Source of the DNA: Paraburkholderia phenazinium
Lineage (GTDB): Bacteria > Pseudomonadota > Gammaproteobacteria > Burkholderiales > Burkholderiaceae
Direction: 5' to 3'
NCBI RefSeq assembly: GCF_900100735.1
Contig: NZ_FNCJ01000003.1
Location: 434,001-498,000, forward strand
DNA length: 64,000 nt
Within the stretch, counting starts at the first letter, position 1; each line of letters begins with the position of its first letter. A program made the translations under genes and the position numbers. Of this stretch, positions 45,046-54,395 are shown in pieces. The notes below the pieces were generated by a model that saw only the letters and a program-made list of their open reading frames with translations, had not been told where the DNA came from and did no database searches.

Positions 45046-46443
45046 ATGTCCACACAGAAGGCGGCGGAAATCGCCGCCCGGTTCGACCGGTTGCCCCCCT
45101 CGCGCACCGTCTGGACCATGGTGATCCTGATCTCGCTGGGCGGCGTGTTCGAGTTCTACGACCTGTTCTTCACCGGCTATGTCGCGCCAGGCATGATCGA
45201 ATCGGGGCTCTTCAAGCCTGAATCGCTCGGTTTCTTCGCGGCGCTCCAGCCGCTCGCGGTAGCCGGCTTCGGCACCTTTGTGTTCGCCACCTTTGCGGGC
45301 CTCTGGATCGGCACGGTGGCGTTCGGCTTCGTGGCGGACCGCTTCGGGCGCCGCGTGGTGTTCACGTGGTCGCTGATCTGGTACATGGTCTGCACCATCA
45401 TCATGGCGTTCCAGACCTCGGGCTTGGCGCTCGATATCTGGCGTCTGATCGCCGGCATCGGCATCGGCGTGGAACTGGTCACGATCGACACCTACATCTC
45501 CGAGTTGATCCCCGGCGGCGAGCGCGGCCGCGCGTACGCGGTCAACCAGTTCATCACCTTTTCGGTCGTGCCGGTGGTGGCGTTCCTCGCCTACATACTG
45601 AAAGGCACACAACCGCTCGGCCTCGAATACTGGCGGGTGGTGATCCTGATCGGCTCGGTCGGTGCGGCGGTGGTCTGGATTCTGCGCCGCAAGATTCCCG
45701 AAAGCCCGCGCTGGCTCGCCCGCCACGGCAGGATCGAGGAAGCGGAGCGCATCGTCGCCGACATCGAGCGCCGCGTCGCGGCAGAGAAAGGCGTGGTCCT
45801 GCCTGCGCCGCAGCCGGTTGCGCCCGAACAGTCCGGTACCGGTTCATACGGGGAAATTTTCGGGCCGTCGTACCGGACCCGCACGCTGATTCTGTCGATC
45901 TTCAACATGGCCCAGGTGATCGGCTTCTACGGTTTCGCCGCCTGGGTGCCGACCCTGCTGATTCATCGCGGCATTCATGTGACGGCGAGCCTCGGCTACG
46001 CCTTCATCATCGCCATCGCCAATCCGTTCGGGCCGCTCTTGGGCGTGTGGTTTGCCGACAAGCTCGAACGCAAGACACAGATTTGCGGCGGGCTGATCAC
46101 GATGGCGGTGGTGATCGGGGTGTTCTCGCAGGCGTCCGAGCCGTGGCTCCTGATCGTTCTCGGCGTGCTCTTCACGCTCGCCGCCAACATCATGTCGTAC
46201 GCGTACCACGGCTACCAGGCCGAGCTGTTTCCGACGCGCATTCGCGCCCGGGCGATCGGCTTCGTGTATTCGTGGAGCCGCATTTCCGCGGCGTTTGCGG
46301 GGCTGGCCATCGGCATCCTGTTGCATGGCTATGGGGTGCCGGGTGTCGCCGCGTTCATCGGCATCTCCATGCTGGTGGGGATCTGCATGATCCTGCTCGG
46401 ACCATCGACGCGCGGCCGTTCGTTGGAGTCGATCAGTCATTGA
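45046..46443 (+). CDS. MFS transporter (sugar/organic-acid porter type)
   Basis: A 465-residue transporter with about 12 membrane helices. It has GFVADRFGRRVVF (motif A), RRKIPESPRWLARHGR after helix 6 (the PESPRWL motif of sugar/metabolite porters), and YHGYQAELFPTRIRARAIGF late in the protein. The N-terminal LISLGGVFEFYDLFFTGYVAPG is typical of the metabolite:H+ symporter group. The substrate is probably a carboxylate, aromatic acid or sugar. The ATG at 45046 follows AGAGG; upstream in-frame codons are not supported. It is divergent from the MerR gene. Confidence 0.88.
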   Translation: MSTQKAAEIAARFDRLPPSRTVWTMVILISLGGVFEFYDLFFTGYVAPGMIESGLFKPESLGFFAALQPLAVAGFGTFVFATFAGLWIGTVAFGFVADRFGRRVVFTWSLIWYMVCTIIMAFQTSGLALDIWRLIAGIGIGVELVTIDTYISELIPGGERGRAYAVNQFITFSVVPVVAFLAYILKGTQPLGLEYWRVVILIGSVGAAVVWILRRKIPESPRWLARHGRIEEAERIVADIERRVAAEKGVVLPAPQPVAPEQSGTGSYGEIFGPSYRTRTLILSIFNMAQVIGFYGFAAWVPTLLIHRGIHVTASLGYAFIIAIANPFGPLLGVWFADKLERKTQICGGLITMAVVIGVFSQASEPWLLIVLGVLFTLAANIMSYAYHGYQAELFPTRIRARAIGFVYSWSRISAAFAGLAIGILLHGYGVPGVAAFIGISMLVGICMILLGPSTRGRSLESISH

Positions 46444-46463
46444 CGCTTGCGCGCCTAAAAGAA

Positions 46464-46486
46464 AGGCCCGGCTACGCGCCGGGCCT
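46464..46486 (+). terminator. Hairpin after the MFS transporter
   Basis: AGGCCCGGC-TACGC-GCCGGGCCT is a perfect 9-bp GC-rich stem 20 bases after the stop codon. The T-rich side faces the minus strand (A-run precedes it on plus), so it may work in either direction. Confidence 0.6.
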
Positions 46487-46574
46487 GCAAAGGTCACCCG
46501 CCGCGCACTGTGAAGCGGCGAGGGGCAACTGGACGTGACTATCGAAGCAATCAGGCTTCAATGTATTCATTGCG

Positions 46575-46592
46575 GCTTAAAGGGAGCTTAAA
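46575..46592. promoter_or_regulatory. GCTTAAA direct repeats with 11-base period
   Basis: GCTTAAA-GGGA-GCTTAAA. Two identical heptamers one helical turn apart are the usual layout for OmpR/PhoB-type response regulators. They lie 255 bases upstream of the small exported protein gene; a related inverted repeat is at 46666-46686. Confidence 0.4.
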
Positions 46593-46846
46593 CGTGCGCA
46601 GCGTCTCTGCGTAAGCCCCGCTTCGCTACCCCGTTCGCTTCATCGCCTTCATCCTCCGCACCACCGGCTTAAGCGATGTTTAAGCCTGACTGCCTACCCT
46701 GCACTTGTGCCGGCGCCGATGCGCGCAACGACACGCGACGCAGCACGCGAACAGCGTGGCTCGAACGCGCGCGACGCGGCCGGACGGGGTAAGGCGCGCG
46801 CGGCGCCTGCCTTGGCTATCGTGAACTGTGCGAAGGAGATGTCATC

Positions 46847-47278
46847 ATGAACAAAACCGCGATGTGGCGTCTGACGGTGGGCGCACTGGCTACCGTCTGC
46901 AGCCTGCAATTTGCATGGGCTGCGCAGCCCGGCTTGCCGCCGGCCCAGCATGCCGGTGCGATTACGTACTTGTCAGGCGGCATCGGCAGCGATCAGTCAG
47001 CGGCAATCAAGGATGCGATGCATAATTATCCGCTCGTGCTGGAGTTCGTCGGCACGACGCATAACGGCAACGAGTACCTCGCGGACATCCCCGTGCAGAT
47101 CGCCGACATGCACGGCAACAACGTCCTGAACGCCAGCGCACACGGCCCCTTCATGCTGTTGTCGCTGCCGAACGGACGCTATACGATTACCGCCACGCAC
47201 GACGGCAAAACCAAACAGCGTACCGTGAACGTTGCGTCGGCGACGCATGCCCATGAGATGTTTGCATGGCCAATGTAG
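46847..47278 (+). CDS. Small exported protein, carboxypeptidase-regulatory-like fold
   Basis: A 143-residue protein with a signal peptide ending near FAWAA (residue 26). The mature part reads as a single Ig-like/carboxypeptidase regulatory domain: PLVLEFVGTTHNGNEYLADIPVQI, then SLPNGRYTITATHDGKTKQRTVNV. Such domains bind or stabilise partners and are not catalytic. A GAAGGAG ribosome site precedes the ATG. It forms a possible two-gene unit with the small membrane protein downstream. Confidence 0.75.
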   Translation: MNKTAMWRLTVGALATVCSLQFAWAAQPGLPPAQHAGAITYLSGGIGSDQSAAIKDAMHNYPLVLEFVGTTHNGNEYLADIPVQIADMHGNNVLNASAHGPFMLLSLPNGRYTITATHDGKTKQRTVNVASATHAHEMFAWPM

Positions 47279-47308
47279 AGGGGACCAGTATGCGTCCCGG
47301 CCGTTGCC

Positions 47309-47328
47309 GCCAGCCCTGGCAGGCTGGC
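47309..47328 (+). terminator. Hairpin between two small genes
   Basis: GCCAGCC-CTGGCA-GGCTGGC gives a perfect 7-bp stem 31 bases after the exported-protein stop. No T-run follows. Weak candidate terminator. Confidence 0.35.
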
Positions 47329-47361
47329 GTAGCAGCGGCATGAACGAGGCGACGCGCAGTT

Positions 47362-47571
47362 ATGACCGAATCTGAAAACTCCAGCCGTATCGCCGCGGAC
47401 GAAACCCGGGCGTCCTCAGGCGCCACCGCAAGTCGCACGCCGCCGGCGCAGCGCCCTGCCGGATCGTCGCGCACGCTGTGGGTCGTGCTGCTAACCCTGC
47501 CCGTGACGATCGCAGCGCTCGCGATCGCCATCGAGCTGTTCGGTCTTCTGCTACGTCTTGGCGGCCAGTGA
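47362..47571 (+). CDS. 69-residue single-span membrane protein
   Basis: A hydrophilic Ser/Thr/Ala-rich N-terminus of about 38 residues is followed by one hydrophobic helix (LWVVLLTLPVTIAALAIAIE) and a short tail. I recognise no family. GAGGCG lies about 12 bases before the ATG, a modest ribosome site. Its position 83 bases after another small gene on the same strand is compatible with a shared transcript. It might be a tail-anchored accessory protein; conservation would decide. Confidence 0.5.
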   Translation: MTESENSSRIAADETRASSGATASRTPPAQRPAGSSRTLWVVLLTLPVTIAALAIAIELFGLLLRLGGQ

Positions 47572-47618
47572 CGCAGCGCGCCTCCTGAGGCGGCCCGAGG
47601 CCGTCCGAGGCGCCGCGC

Positions 47619-49253
47619 TCAGAAAATAAAACCCGTGTTGATGAACTTCGAGGTGTGGTCCGAGACGATCGCATCGAGCAGCGCCTTGCTGCTCTCGGTC
47701 TGCTTGGCGGCCACCATCGAGCGGATCGAAAACGCCCTCAGCGCGTCCGTGACCGACAAGGTACCCTCCGCCGAATCCTTGCGGCCGGCAAACGGAAACA
47801 CGTCGGGCCCGCGCTGGCACTGGCAATTGATGTTCACGCGGCACACCTGGTTGACGAGCGGGTCGACCAGTTCGCCGATCACCACCGGGTCCGAGCCGAA
47901 GATGCTGACCTGCTGGCCGTGGTCCGAGGTGGTCACATAGTCGAGCGCCGTTTCGAGGTCGTCGAACGGCGTCACCGGGATGATCGGACCGAACTGCTCC
48001 TCGCGGTACAGCATCATGCCTTCGGTCACCGGATAGACCACTGCCGGATAGAACAGCGTCTTGCAGAACACCCCGCCGCCTTCATTGATGACGCGGGCGC
48101 CTTTTGCTTTCGCATCGTCGATCGCCTCGGTCATGTACGCGGTGCGGTGCAGGCCCGGCAGCGGCGTGATCGACACCCCCGGCTCCCACGGCATGGCCAC
48201 TTTCAGCTTCGCCAGTTCCGCCGAAAAGCGCTCGAGGAACGCTTCGACGATCGAGCGGTGCACGATCAGCATCTTCAGCGCCGTACAGCGTTGCCCGTTA
48301 AACGACAGCGCGCCCAGCAGGCACTCCTTGACGGCCAGATCGAGGTCCGCATCGGGCAGGACGATGGCCGCGTTCTTGGCGTCGAGCCCCAGCACGGCGC
48401 GCAGCCGGTGCGACTTCGGATGCTGTTTCTTCAGATGGTCGGCCACCTTGCTGGAGCCGATCAGCGCCAGCACGTTGATCTTGCCGGAGGCGAGCATGTG
48501 CGGCACCACCACGGCGCCCGGCGCATAGATGGTGTTGATCACGCCCTTGGGAAAGGCGTCGCGAAACGCTTCGAGCAGCGGATAGAACAGCAGCGTGCCG
48601 TACTGCGGCGGCTTGAACACCACCGTATTGCCCATCAGCAGCGCGGGGATCAGTGTGGCAAAGGTCTCGTTGAGCGGATAGTTGTACGGCCCCATGCACA
48701 GCACGACGCCAAGAGGCGTGCGGCGAATCTGCCCGATGGTGCCCTCGGCGATCACAAAACGCGAATTGCCGTTGTCGAGTTCCTTGAGGGCGTCGATGGT
48801 GGCCAGCATGTAGGTGACGGTCCGGTCGAACTCCTTTTGCGAGTCCGCCAGGCTCTTGCCGATCTCCCACATGATCAGATTCACGATCAGGCTGCGCTGC
48901 GCCACCATGCGTTTGATGAAATCCTGCATGCAGGCAATGCGCTGCGCGACCGTCATGGTCGGCCATTCGCCGCGGCCCGAATCGTAAGCCTGCACGGCCG
49001 CGTCCAGCGCGGCGTCGCTTTCCACCTCGCCCATCACCGGATAGCTGCCAATCTCCATCTGCGCAACGCCGCCATCGGCCTGCTGCACGCACACCGGCGA
49101 CAGCACGGTCTTGCAGGCGCCGTCCCAACTGCGTAGCTCGCCGTTCACGAGCGACACGCGCTGGTGAATCGGCGCGGCGAGGCGCGCCGATTCGGGAATG
49201 GCGTCGGCGGTGGGAAACAGATGCTGGAGGCTTTCAACAGAGATCGTCGACAT
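47619..49253 (-). CDS. gapN: NADP-dependent glyceraldehyde-3-phosphate dehydrogenase (GapN-like ALDH)
   Basis: A 544-residue aldehyde dehydrogenase resembling non-phosphorylating GapN, which oxidises glyceraldehyde 3-phosphate directly to 3-phosphoglycerate with NADPH formation. Supporting segments are MGPYNYPLNETF, PALLMGNTVVFKPPQ, ALIGSSKVADHL and the nucleophile region SFNGQRCTALK. It ends FINTGFIF. Odd point: where most family members have ELGGK with the general-base Glu, this protein has GLDAK. It stands alone and, with transketolase and phosphoketolase nearby, would affect the NADPH/ATP split of lower glycolysis. Substrate is by family resemblance. Confidence 0.82.
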   Translation of the reverse strand: MSTISVESLQHLFPTADAIPESARLAAPIHQRVSLVNGELRSWDGACKTVLSPVCVQQADGGVAQMEIGSYPVMGEVESDAALDAAVQAYDSGRGEWPTMTVAQRIACMQDFIKRMVAQRSLIVNLIMWEIGKSLADSQKEFDRTVTYMLATIDALKELDNGNSRFVIAEGTIGQIRRTPLGVVLCMGPYNYPLNETFATLIPALLMGNTVVFKPPQYGTLLFYPLLEAFRDAFPKGVINTIYAPGAVVVPHMLASGKINVLALIGSSKVADHLKKQHPKSHRLRAVLGLDAKNAAIVLPDADLDLAVKECLLGALSFNGQRCTALKMLIVHRSIVEAFLERFSAELAKLKVAMPWEPGVSITPLPGLHRTAYMTEAIDDAKAKGARVINEGGGVFCKTLFYPAVVYPVTEGMMLYREEQFGPIIPVTPFDDLETALDYVTTSDHGQQVSIFGSDPVVIGELVDPLVNQVCRVNINCQCQRGPDVFPFAGRKDSAEGTLSVTDALRAFSIRSMVAAKQTESSKALLDAIVSDHTSKFINTGFIF

Positions 49254-49440
49254 GGGCAGGCCTTCGGTGGTTGAGCGTCACGGCATGAACGCGGCACATC
49301 GCATGGAGCATCGGGGCCGCAGCTCGAACGCTGCGGCCTTCTCAGTCTAGCCAAACATCAAGACATCTGTGACCGCGCTGGATCTTCTGGCCGCGCCTGT
49401 AGCAGACGCGCACCGGCAGCGACCCGGCACGGCCCCGCCG

Positions 49441-50307
49441 CTAGTCGAAAGCAAGTTCGGCGTCGACCTGCTGGCCGAGCGCCAGCACCGAGCCGAAGCC
49501 CGCCATCACGATCGCGTTCTGGCCGAAGGTCAGTGCGCCGCCGACCCGCGCATCGGCGCGGTAGGCGCTCATGGTGTCGAGCGGCTCGTTCGGCCACTCG
49601 GGATCGGGCATGCCGCTCGCCTGGTCGAGCGTGGGAATCGGGCAGCGCGCGCACGGCTTGACGAGCTGAAGCTGCACCGTTTCGTCGCGCGTCCAGATCG
49701 CGAGATTCTCTACGTAATCTTCTTCATAAGCGTCGAGCCCCGCTACCACCAGGTTGGGCCGGAAGCGGTTCATCGGCACCGGCGGCGCGCCCTTGGCGGT
49801 GAGGCGCCGGTTCAGGTCGGCGAGCGACGCCTCGCCGATCACCAGCAGCGGAAAGCCGTCGGCAAACTGCGTGATGGCCGGCGTGTCGCCGGTCCAGCGT
49901 GGGTCGACCACGCGCCGCCCGGCCGGATCGAAGCGGGCAAGCCGCGCAGGCTCGCCGAGGAACGCGGAAAACCAGGCCGTGGTGTGCTCGCCGGTGTCCC
50001 AGGCCGCCATGGTGTCTTTCCAGACCGTCGCCGTGAGCGGCGCCGGCCGCTCGAGCGCCGTGACGGCGAGCGGCCGGCGCAACTCGGCCATGCCGGGCGC
50101 CGTGATCACCAGTTCGTCCTCGCCCAGCGCCACCCGGATCAAGGCAAGCTGCCCGTGGCTGCGCTGCGTCAGCATCTGTCCGCCTGGGTCGGTCACCATC
50201 CAGTTGCGGTCGTACTCGAGGCCCGTGGGCATCAGCCGGGCTTCGTTGAGCGCGATCCCAGCGCAGGATTTGATCGGATAGACGTATAGACTGCTGACGG
50301 CTGGCAT
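49441..50307 (-). CDS. MOSC-domain protein (YcbX/mARC type)
   Basis: A 288-residue protein. An N-terminal MOSC beta-barrel (LYVYPIKSCAGIALNEARL, GLEYDRNWMVTD) precedes the MOSC core with FPLLVIGEASLADLN, MNRFRPNLVV and KPCARCPIPTLD, whose cysteines include the likely molybdenum ligand. Relatives bind the molybdenum cofactor and reduce N-hydroxylated compounds with an electron-transfer partner. There is no attached ferredoxin domain, unlike YcbX. No ribosome site is obvious before the ATG. It is divergent from the glcG/glcB pair. Confidence 0.85.
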   Translation of the reverse strand: MPAVSSLYVYPIKSCAGIALNEARLMPTGLEYDRNWMVTDPGGQMLTQRSHGQLALIRVALGEDELVITAPGMAELRRPLAVTALERPAPLTATVWKDTMAAWDTGEHTTAWFSAFLGEPARLARFDPAGRRVVDPRWTGDTPAITQFADGFPLLVIGEASLADLNRRLTAKGAPPVPMNRFRPNLVVAGLDAYEEDYVENLAIWTRDETVQLQLVKPCARCPIPTLDQASGMPDPEWPNEPLDTMSAYRADARVGGALTFGQNAIVMAGFGSVLALGQQVDAELAFD

Positions 50308-50827
50308 ATGGTCGGGATAAGGAGGTCGTTATATCGCGCAATTGTAATGCGCTGCTCCGCGCTGCGCTGCCGGCCAAAAAGCATAACGCGCCGCCGCCCC
50401 TTGCCTCGCGCCTTAATCAGCCCCAGACGCCGACGCGGCAATATATTCCCGCGCTGAGGGCCGGACCTTTGTTTCCGCCGTTACGCCGGCGCTCGCTTGG
50501 ACGTAAAATTCCCGGGCGCGGTGTCGCCGCGCAGCCACGGCGGGCGCAGCGGCATGCCCACTGGCTACTGATATCTGCTTGCGCGGACCCCGCCACGCCC
50601 ATAAGGCGCAGCGGGTCGGCGCACTGGCACGCGTGTCTGGCGGAAATCCTCGCCGCTGAACCACTCGACGCACTCGAAGCGCTGCTGCCCATGCGGCACA
50701 GCGTCTCGCGCTTCGCAGTCCATGCACCTTACAGCATGCACGGAAGCTGGGCGGACGGTCGAGGGCGTGCGTCACTGGATAGCTCTTGTAGAAGAATCCT
50801 TACCATCACCGAGACAGGAAATTCATT
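50308..50827. other. Intergenic stretch, no gene supported
   Basis: 520 bases between the divergent MOSC and GlcG-like genes. A 121-codon plus-strand frame runs into the GlcG start but is Arg/Ala/Ser-rich, lacks a ribosome site and matches nothing I know. Promoters for both neighbours should be here; I cannot place them. Confidence 0.4.
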
Positions 50828-51232
50828 ATGCTGACGAAATCCGTATTGACCGTTGCCGAAACGACGCAGATTCTCGACGCCGCGCGCGCCGAGGCCGAGA
50901 AGAACAAATGGGCTGTCACGATTGCGGTGGTCGATGACGGCGGGCATCTGCTCTCCTTGCTGCGTCTGGACGGCTGCGCGCCGGTCGGCGCCTACATCGC
51001 GACCGAGAAAGCCCGCACCGCCGCGCTCGGCCGCCGCGAATCGAAAGTCTACGAGGACATGATCAACGGCGGGCGCACGGCATTCCTGAGTGCGCCGCTC
51101 GCGGGCACGCTTGAAGGCGGCGTGCCGGTGATCGTCGACGCTCAGGTGATCGGCGCTGTCGGCGTGTCCGGCGTGAAGGCCGACCAGGACGCGCAGGTGG
51201 CCAAGGCGGGCGCGACCGTGCTCAACGGCTGA
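50828..51232 (+). CDS. glcG: GlcG/HbpS-family protein
   Basis: A 134-residue member of the GlcG/DUF336 family: TIAVVDDGGHLLSLLRLDG, ATEKARTAALGRRES, then GGVPVIVDAQVIGAVGVSG. The family includes the haem-binding HbpS and proteins encoded in glycolate operons, where their role is unsettled. CAGGAAA precedes the ATG. It sits 160 bases upstream of malate synthase G on the same strand, the classical glc gene neighbourhood, and probably shares its regulation. Confidence 0.88.
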   Translation: MLTKSVLTVAETTQILDAARAEAEKNKWAVTIAVVDDGGHLLSLLRLDGCAPVGAYIATEKARTAALGRRESKVYEDMINGGRTAFLSAPLAGTLEGGVPVIVDAQVIGAVGVSGVKADQDAQVAKAGATVLNG

Positions 51233-51392
51233 ACCCCGGCCGCGCTCGACGAGGCAGCCCCCTCGCCGCAGCGCAGGACGCACGCAGCACACCATGCAAC
51301 ACCACGCAGCAGAAACGCATTGCCCAGCATCAGCCTAGCAGGAACAGGCCGGTGGCCCCACACCGGCCCAGCCAATTCAGATGGAGCAGTCC

Positions 51393-53567
51393 ATGACTCA
51401 AATGACCAAGCGAAGCGGACTGCAGGTAGCCGCGAATCTCGACCAGTTTGTCGAACAGGAAGCCCTGCCGGGTACCGGTGTCGACAGCGCCGCCTTCTGG
51501 GCGGGCTTCGACGCGCTGGTGCACGACCTTGCACCGAAGAACCGGGCGCTCTTGGCCGAGCGCGATCGCCTGCAGAGCGAACTCGATCAGTGGCACCGCG
51601 CCCATCCGGGCCCGGTACGCGATCTGCGCGCTTACCGCAGCTTCCTCGAAAGCATCGGCTATATCGTGCCGGTACCGGCGCGCGTCAAAGCCACGACCGA
51701 CCACGTGGACACCGAAATCGCCGAGCAGGCCGGCCCGCAGCTCGTCGTGCCGCTGTCGAACCAGCGTTATGCCCTGAACGCCGCCAATGCGCGCTGGGGC
51801 AGCCTGTACGACGCGCTGTACGGCACCGACGCGATCCCCGAAACCGACGGCGCCGAGAAGCAGGCGGCCTTCAATCCGGTGCGCGGCGCGCGCGTGATCG
51901 CCCGCGCCCGCGCGTTCCTCGACGAAGCCGCTCCGCTCGCGCAAGGCTCGCACGTGGACGCTACCGGCTATCGCGTCGAAAACGGCGCGCTGGTGGTCGC
52001 CCTGAAGAACGGCACCGCGGCTTTGAAGACCCCCGCGCAATTCATCGGCTATCAGGGCGATGCCGCTGCGCCCTCCGCCGTGCTGTTGAAGCACAACGGC
52101 CTGCACTTCGAAATCCAGATCGACGCCAACGATTCGATCGGCAAGACCGATGCGGCGCATGTCAAGGACGTGCTGATGGAAGCGGCGGTGAGCACGATCA
52201 TCGACTGCGAAGACTCGGTCGCCGCCGTCGACGCGGACGACAAGGTCCAGCTCTACCGCAACTGGCTCGGCCTGATGAATGGCGATCTGACCGAAGAGGT
52301 CACGAAGAACGGCAAGACCTTTGTGCGCCGTCTGAACGCCGATCGCGTCTATACCGCCGCGAACGGTACGGCGCCGGTCGTGCTGCATGGCCGCTCGCTG
52401 CTGTTCATCCGCAATGTCGGTCATTTGATGACCAATCCGGCCGTGCTGACGAAAGACGACGAGGAGATTCCGGAAGGTATTCTCGACGCAGTGGTGACCA
52501 CGTTGTGCGCGCTGCACGACCGCAAGCACAAACTGAATTCGCGCACCGGCTCGATCTATATCGTCAAGCCGAAAATGCACGGCCCGGCTGAAGTCGCCTT
52601 TGCGAGCGAACTGTTCGGACGCGTCGAAGACCTGCTCGGCCTCGAGCGCAACACGATCAAGATGGGCATCATGGACGAGGAGCGCCGCACCAGCGTCAAC
52701 CTCGCTGCTTGTATCGCCGAAGCCTCGGACCGGGTGGCCTTCATCAACACGGGCTTCCTCGATCGCACCGGCGACGAGATGCATACCGCGATGGAAGCCG
52801 GCCCGATGCTGCGCAAGGGCGAGATGAAATCGACCGCGTGGATCGGCGCTTACGAGCGCAGCAACGTGCTGGTGGGTCTGGCTGCCGGACTGCGCGGCCG
52901 CGCGCAGATCGGCAAGGGCATGTGGGCGATGCCGGATCTGATGCATGCGATGCTGGAACAGAAGATCGCGCATCCGAAGGCCGGCGCCAATACCGCCTGG
53001 GTGCCCTCGCCGACCGCTGCCACGCTGCACGCGCTGCACTATCACCAGGTGGACGTGCAAGCGGTGCAGAAGGAACTCGAGAAGATCGATCTGGCGAGCG
53101 TGCGCGACGAACTGCTGGATGGCCTGCTGACGATTCCGGTCGTCGAAGCCGCCAGGTGGAATGCCGACGAGATTCGCCAGGAAGTGGAGAACAATGCGCA
53201 AGGCATTCTCGGCTACGTGGTGCGCTGGGTCGATCAGGGCGTCGGCTGCTCGAAGGTGCCGGACATCAACAACGTCGGCTTGATGGAAGACCGCGCCACG
53301 CTGCGTATTTCCAGCCAGCATATCGCCAACTGGCTGTATCACGGCGTGGTGACGCGCGAGCTGGTGCAGGAGACGCTCGAGCGCATGGCCAAGGTGGTGG
53401 ACCAGCAGAATGCCGGCGATCCGCACTACCAGCCGATGGCGCCGGATTTCGACAACTCGCTCGCGTTCAAGGCGGCCTGCGCGCTGGTGTTCGAAGGACG
53501 CGCACAGCCGAGCGGCTACACCGAGCCCTTGCTGCACAAGTTCCGGCTCGAAGTGAAGAAGGTTTGA
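51393..53567 (+). CDS. glcB: Malate synthase G
   Basis: A 724-residue enzyme condensing glyoxylate and acetyl-CoA to malate, used in glycolate/glyoxylate metabolism. Landmarks are [33 protein letters not shown] (acidic metal ligands), [32 protein letters not shown], and [19 protein letters not shown]. Length fits the G isoform. The ATG at 51393 follows GGAGCAG and is preferred over one four codons upstream. A strong terminator follows the gene. Confidence 0.96.
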   Translation: MTQMTKRSGLQVAANLDQFVEQEALPGTGVDSAAFWAGFDALVHDLAPKNRALLAERDRLQSELDQWHRAHPGPVRDLRAYRSFLESIGYIVPVPARVKATTDHVDTEIAEQAGPQLVVPLSNQRYALNAANARWGSLYDALYGTDAIPETDGAEKQAAFNPVRGARVIARARAFLDEAAPLAQGSHVDATGYRVENGALVVALKNGTAALKTPAQFIGYQGDAAAPSAVLLKHNGLHFEIQIDANDSIGKTDAAHVKDVLMEAAVSTIIDCEDSVAAVDADDKVQLYRNWLGLMNGDLTEEVTKNGKTFVRRLNADRVYTAANGTAPVVLHGRSLLFIRNVGHLMTNPAVLTKDDEEIPEGILDAVVTTLCALHDRKHKLNSRTGSIYIVKPKMHGPAEVAFASELFGRVEDLLGLERNTIKMGIMDEERRTSVNLAACIAEASDRVAFINTGFLDRTGDEMHTAMEAGPMLRKGEMKSTAWIGAYERSNVLVGLAAGLRGRAQIGKGMWAMPDLMHAMLEQKIAHPKAGANTAWVPSPTAATLHALHYHQVDVQAVQKELEKIDLASVRDELLDGLLTIPVVEAARWNADEIRQEVENNAQGILGYVVRWVDQGVGCSKVPDINNVGLMEDRATLRISSQHIANWLYHGVVTRELVQETLERMAKVVDQQNAGDPHYQPMAPDFDNSLAFKAACALVFEGRAQPSGYTEPLLHKFRLEVKKV

Positions 53568-53628
53568 CGGCGGCGCTTGCCTAGCCGAACCCTTGAGTTG
53601 ACGTAACTGATCTGACGTAACCGGGTTG

Positions 53629-53660
53629 ACGGGCGCCGCGCCGATGCGGTGCCCGTTTTT
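53629..53660 (+). terminator. Intrinsic terminator of glcB
   Basis: ACGGGCGCCGC and GCGGTGCCCGT form an 11-bp stem with one G-U pair and a 6-base loop, followed directly by TTTTT. It is 62 bases after the malate synthase stop codon. Confidence 0.88.
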
Positions 53661-53729
53661 CATTGGGGCCTGTGCATCCCGCCGCCCGCGCGTGGCACAC
53701 TATCAGCGTTATCCGTGAGGTGGCCCATC

Positions 53730-54395
53730 ATGGAACGCATCTTCCTCAACCGCGCGGCTGCCGGCCGCGCGCTCGCCCAGCATCTGCAGGCCTATGCGCA
53801 GCGGCCCGACGTGATCGTGCTCGCACTGCCACGCGGCGGGGTCCCGGTCGGTTTCGAAGTCGCCACGGCGCTCAACGCACCGCTCGACGTGCTGATGGTA
53901 CGCAAGCTCGGCGTGCCATGGCAAACGGAACTGGCCATGGGCGCGATCGCCTCCGGCGGCGCACTGCATGTCGACCGACGGCTCATGCGCGAAGCCGGCG
54001 TTAGCGAGGCGCAGTTCGAATCCGTACTGGCGGACGCCCAGCGCGAACTCGCTCGGCGCGAAGCGTTATACCGCGAGCACCAGCCGGCGGCTGACGTGGC
54101 TGGCCGAACTGCGATTGTGGTCGACGACGGCATGGCGACCGGCGCCACCCTGCTCGCCGCGCTACGCGCCTTGCGTGGCTTGGGCGAGCGCGCTCCGGCG
54201 AAGCTCGTCGCCGCACTCCCGGTGGCGCCGGCGGATGCCGAAGACCGTCTCGGCGATGCCGCCGACGAGTTCGTCTGTGCGCTCACGCCACCGGTGTTCT
54301 TCAGCGTCGGTCAGTTCTACCTGGATTTCGGCGAGACCACCGACGATGACGTGCGGGCCCTGCTCGGCGCCGCTTTCATGCCGCCGCGGCCGTGA
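53730..54395 (+). CDS. Phosphoribosyltransferase-family protein
   Basis: A 221-residue type I PRTase fold protein. The PRPP-binding loop is [20 protein letters not shown] (about 125-144), and an N-terminal [18 protein letters not shown] matches the COG1926-type group of predicted phosphoribosyltransferases. Unlike named salvage enzymes, the base it uses is not evident, and some relatives regulate instead. The ATG at 53730 follows GAGGTG. Its end overlaps the end of the convergent galU gene by 20 bases. Confidence 0.85.
   Translation: MERIFLNRAAAGRALAQHLQAYAQRPDVIVLALPRGGVPVGFEVATALNAPLDVLMVRKLGVPWQTELAMGAIASGGALHVDRRLMREAGVSEAQFESVLADAQRELARREALYREHQPAADVAGRTAIVVDDGMATGATLLAALRALRGLGERAPAKLVAALPVAPADAEDRLGDAADEFVCALTPPVFFSVGQFYLDFGETTDDDVRALLGAAFMPPRP

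Larger units (their letters stand above)
46444..46846. other. Intergenic stretch with hairpins and CTTAA-containing repeats
   Basis: 403 bases between the MFS gene and the small exported protein. No gene is supported. It contains a strong hairpin after the MFS gene (46464-46486), a pair of GCTTAAA direct repeats (46575-46592), and an inverted repeat GGCTTAA-N7-TTAAGCC (46666-46686). The promoter of the next gene should be here. Confidence 0.5.

Noticed and set aside
50469..50834. 121-codon plus-strand frame before glcG
   Set aside because: No ribosome site, skewed Arg/Ser composition and overlap with the glcG start; no family match.
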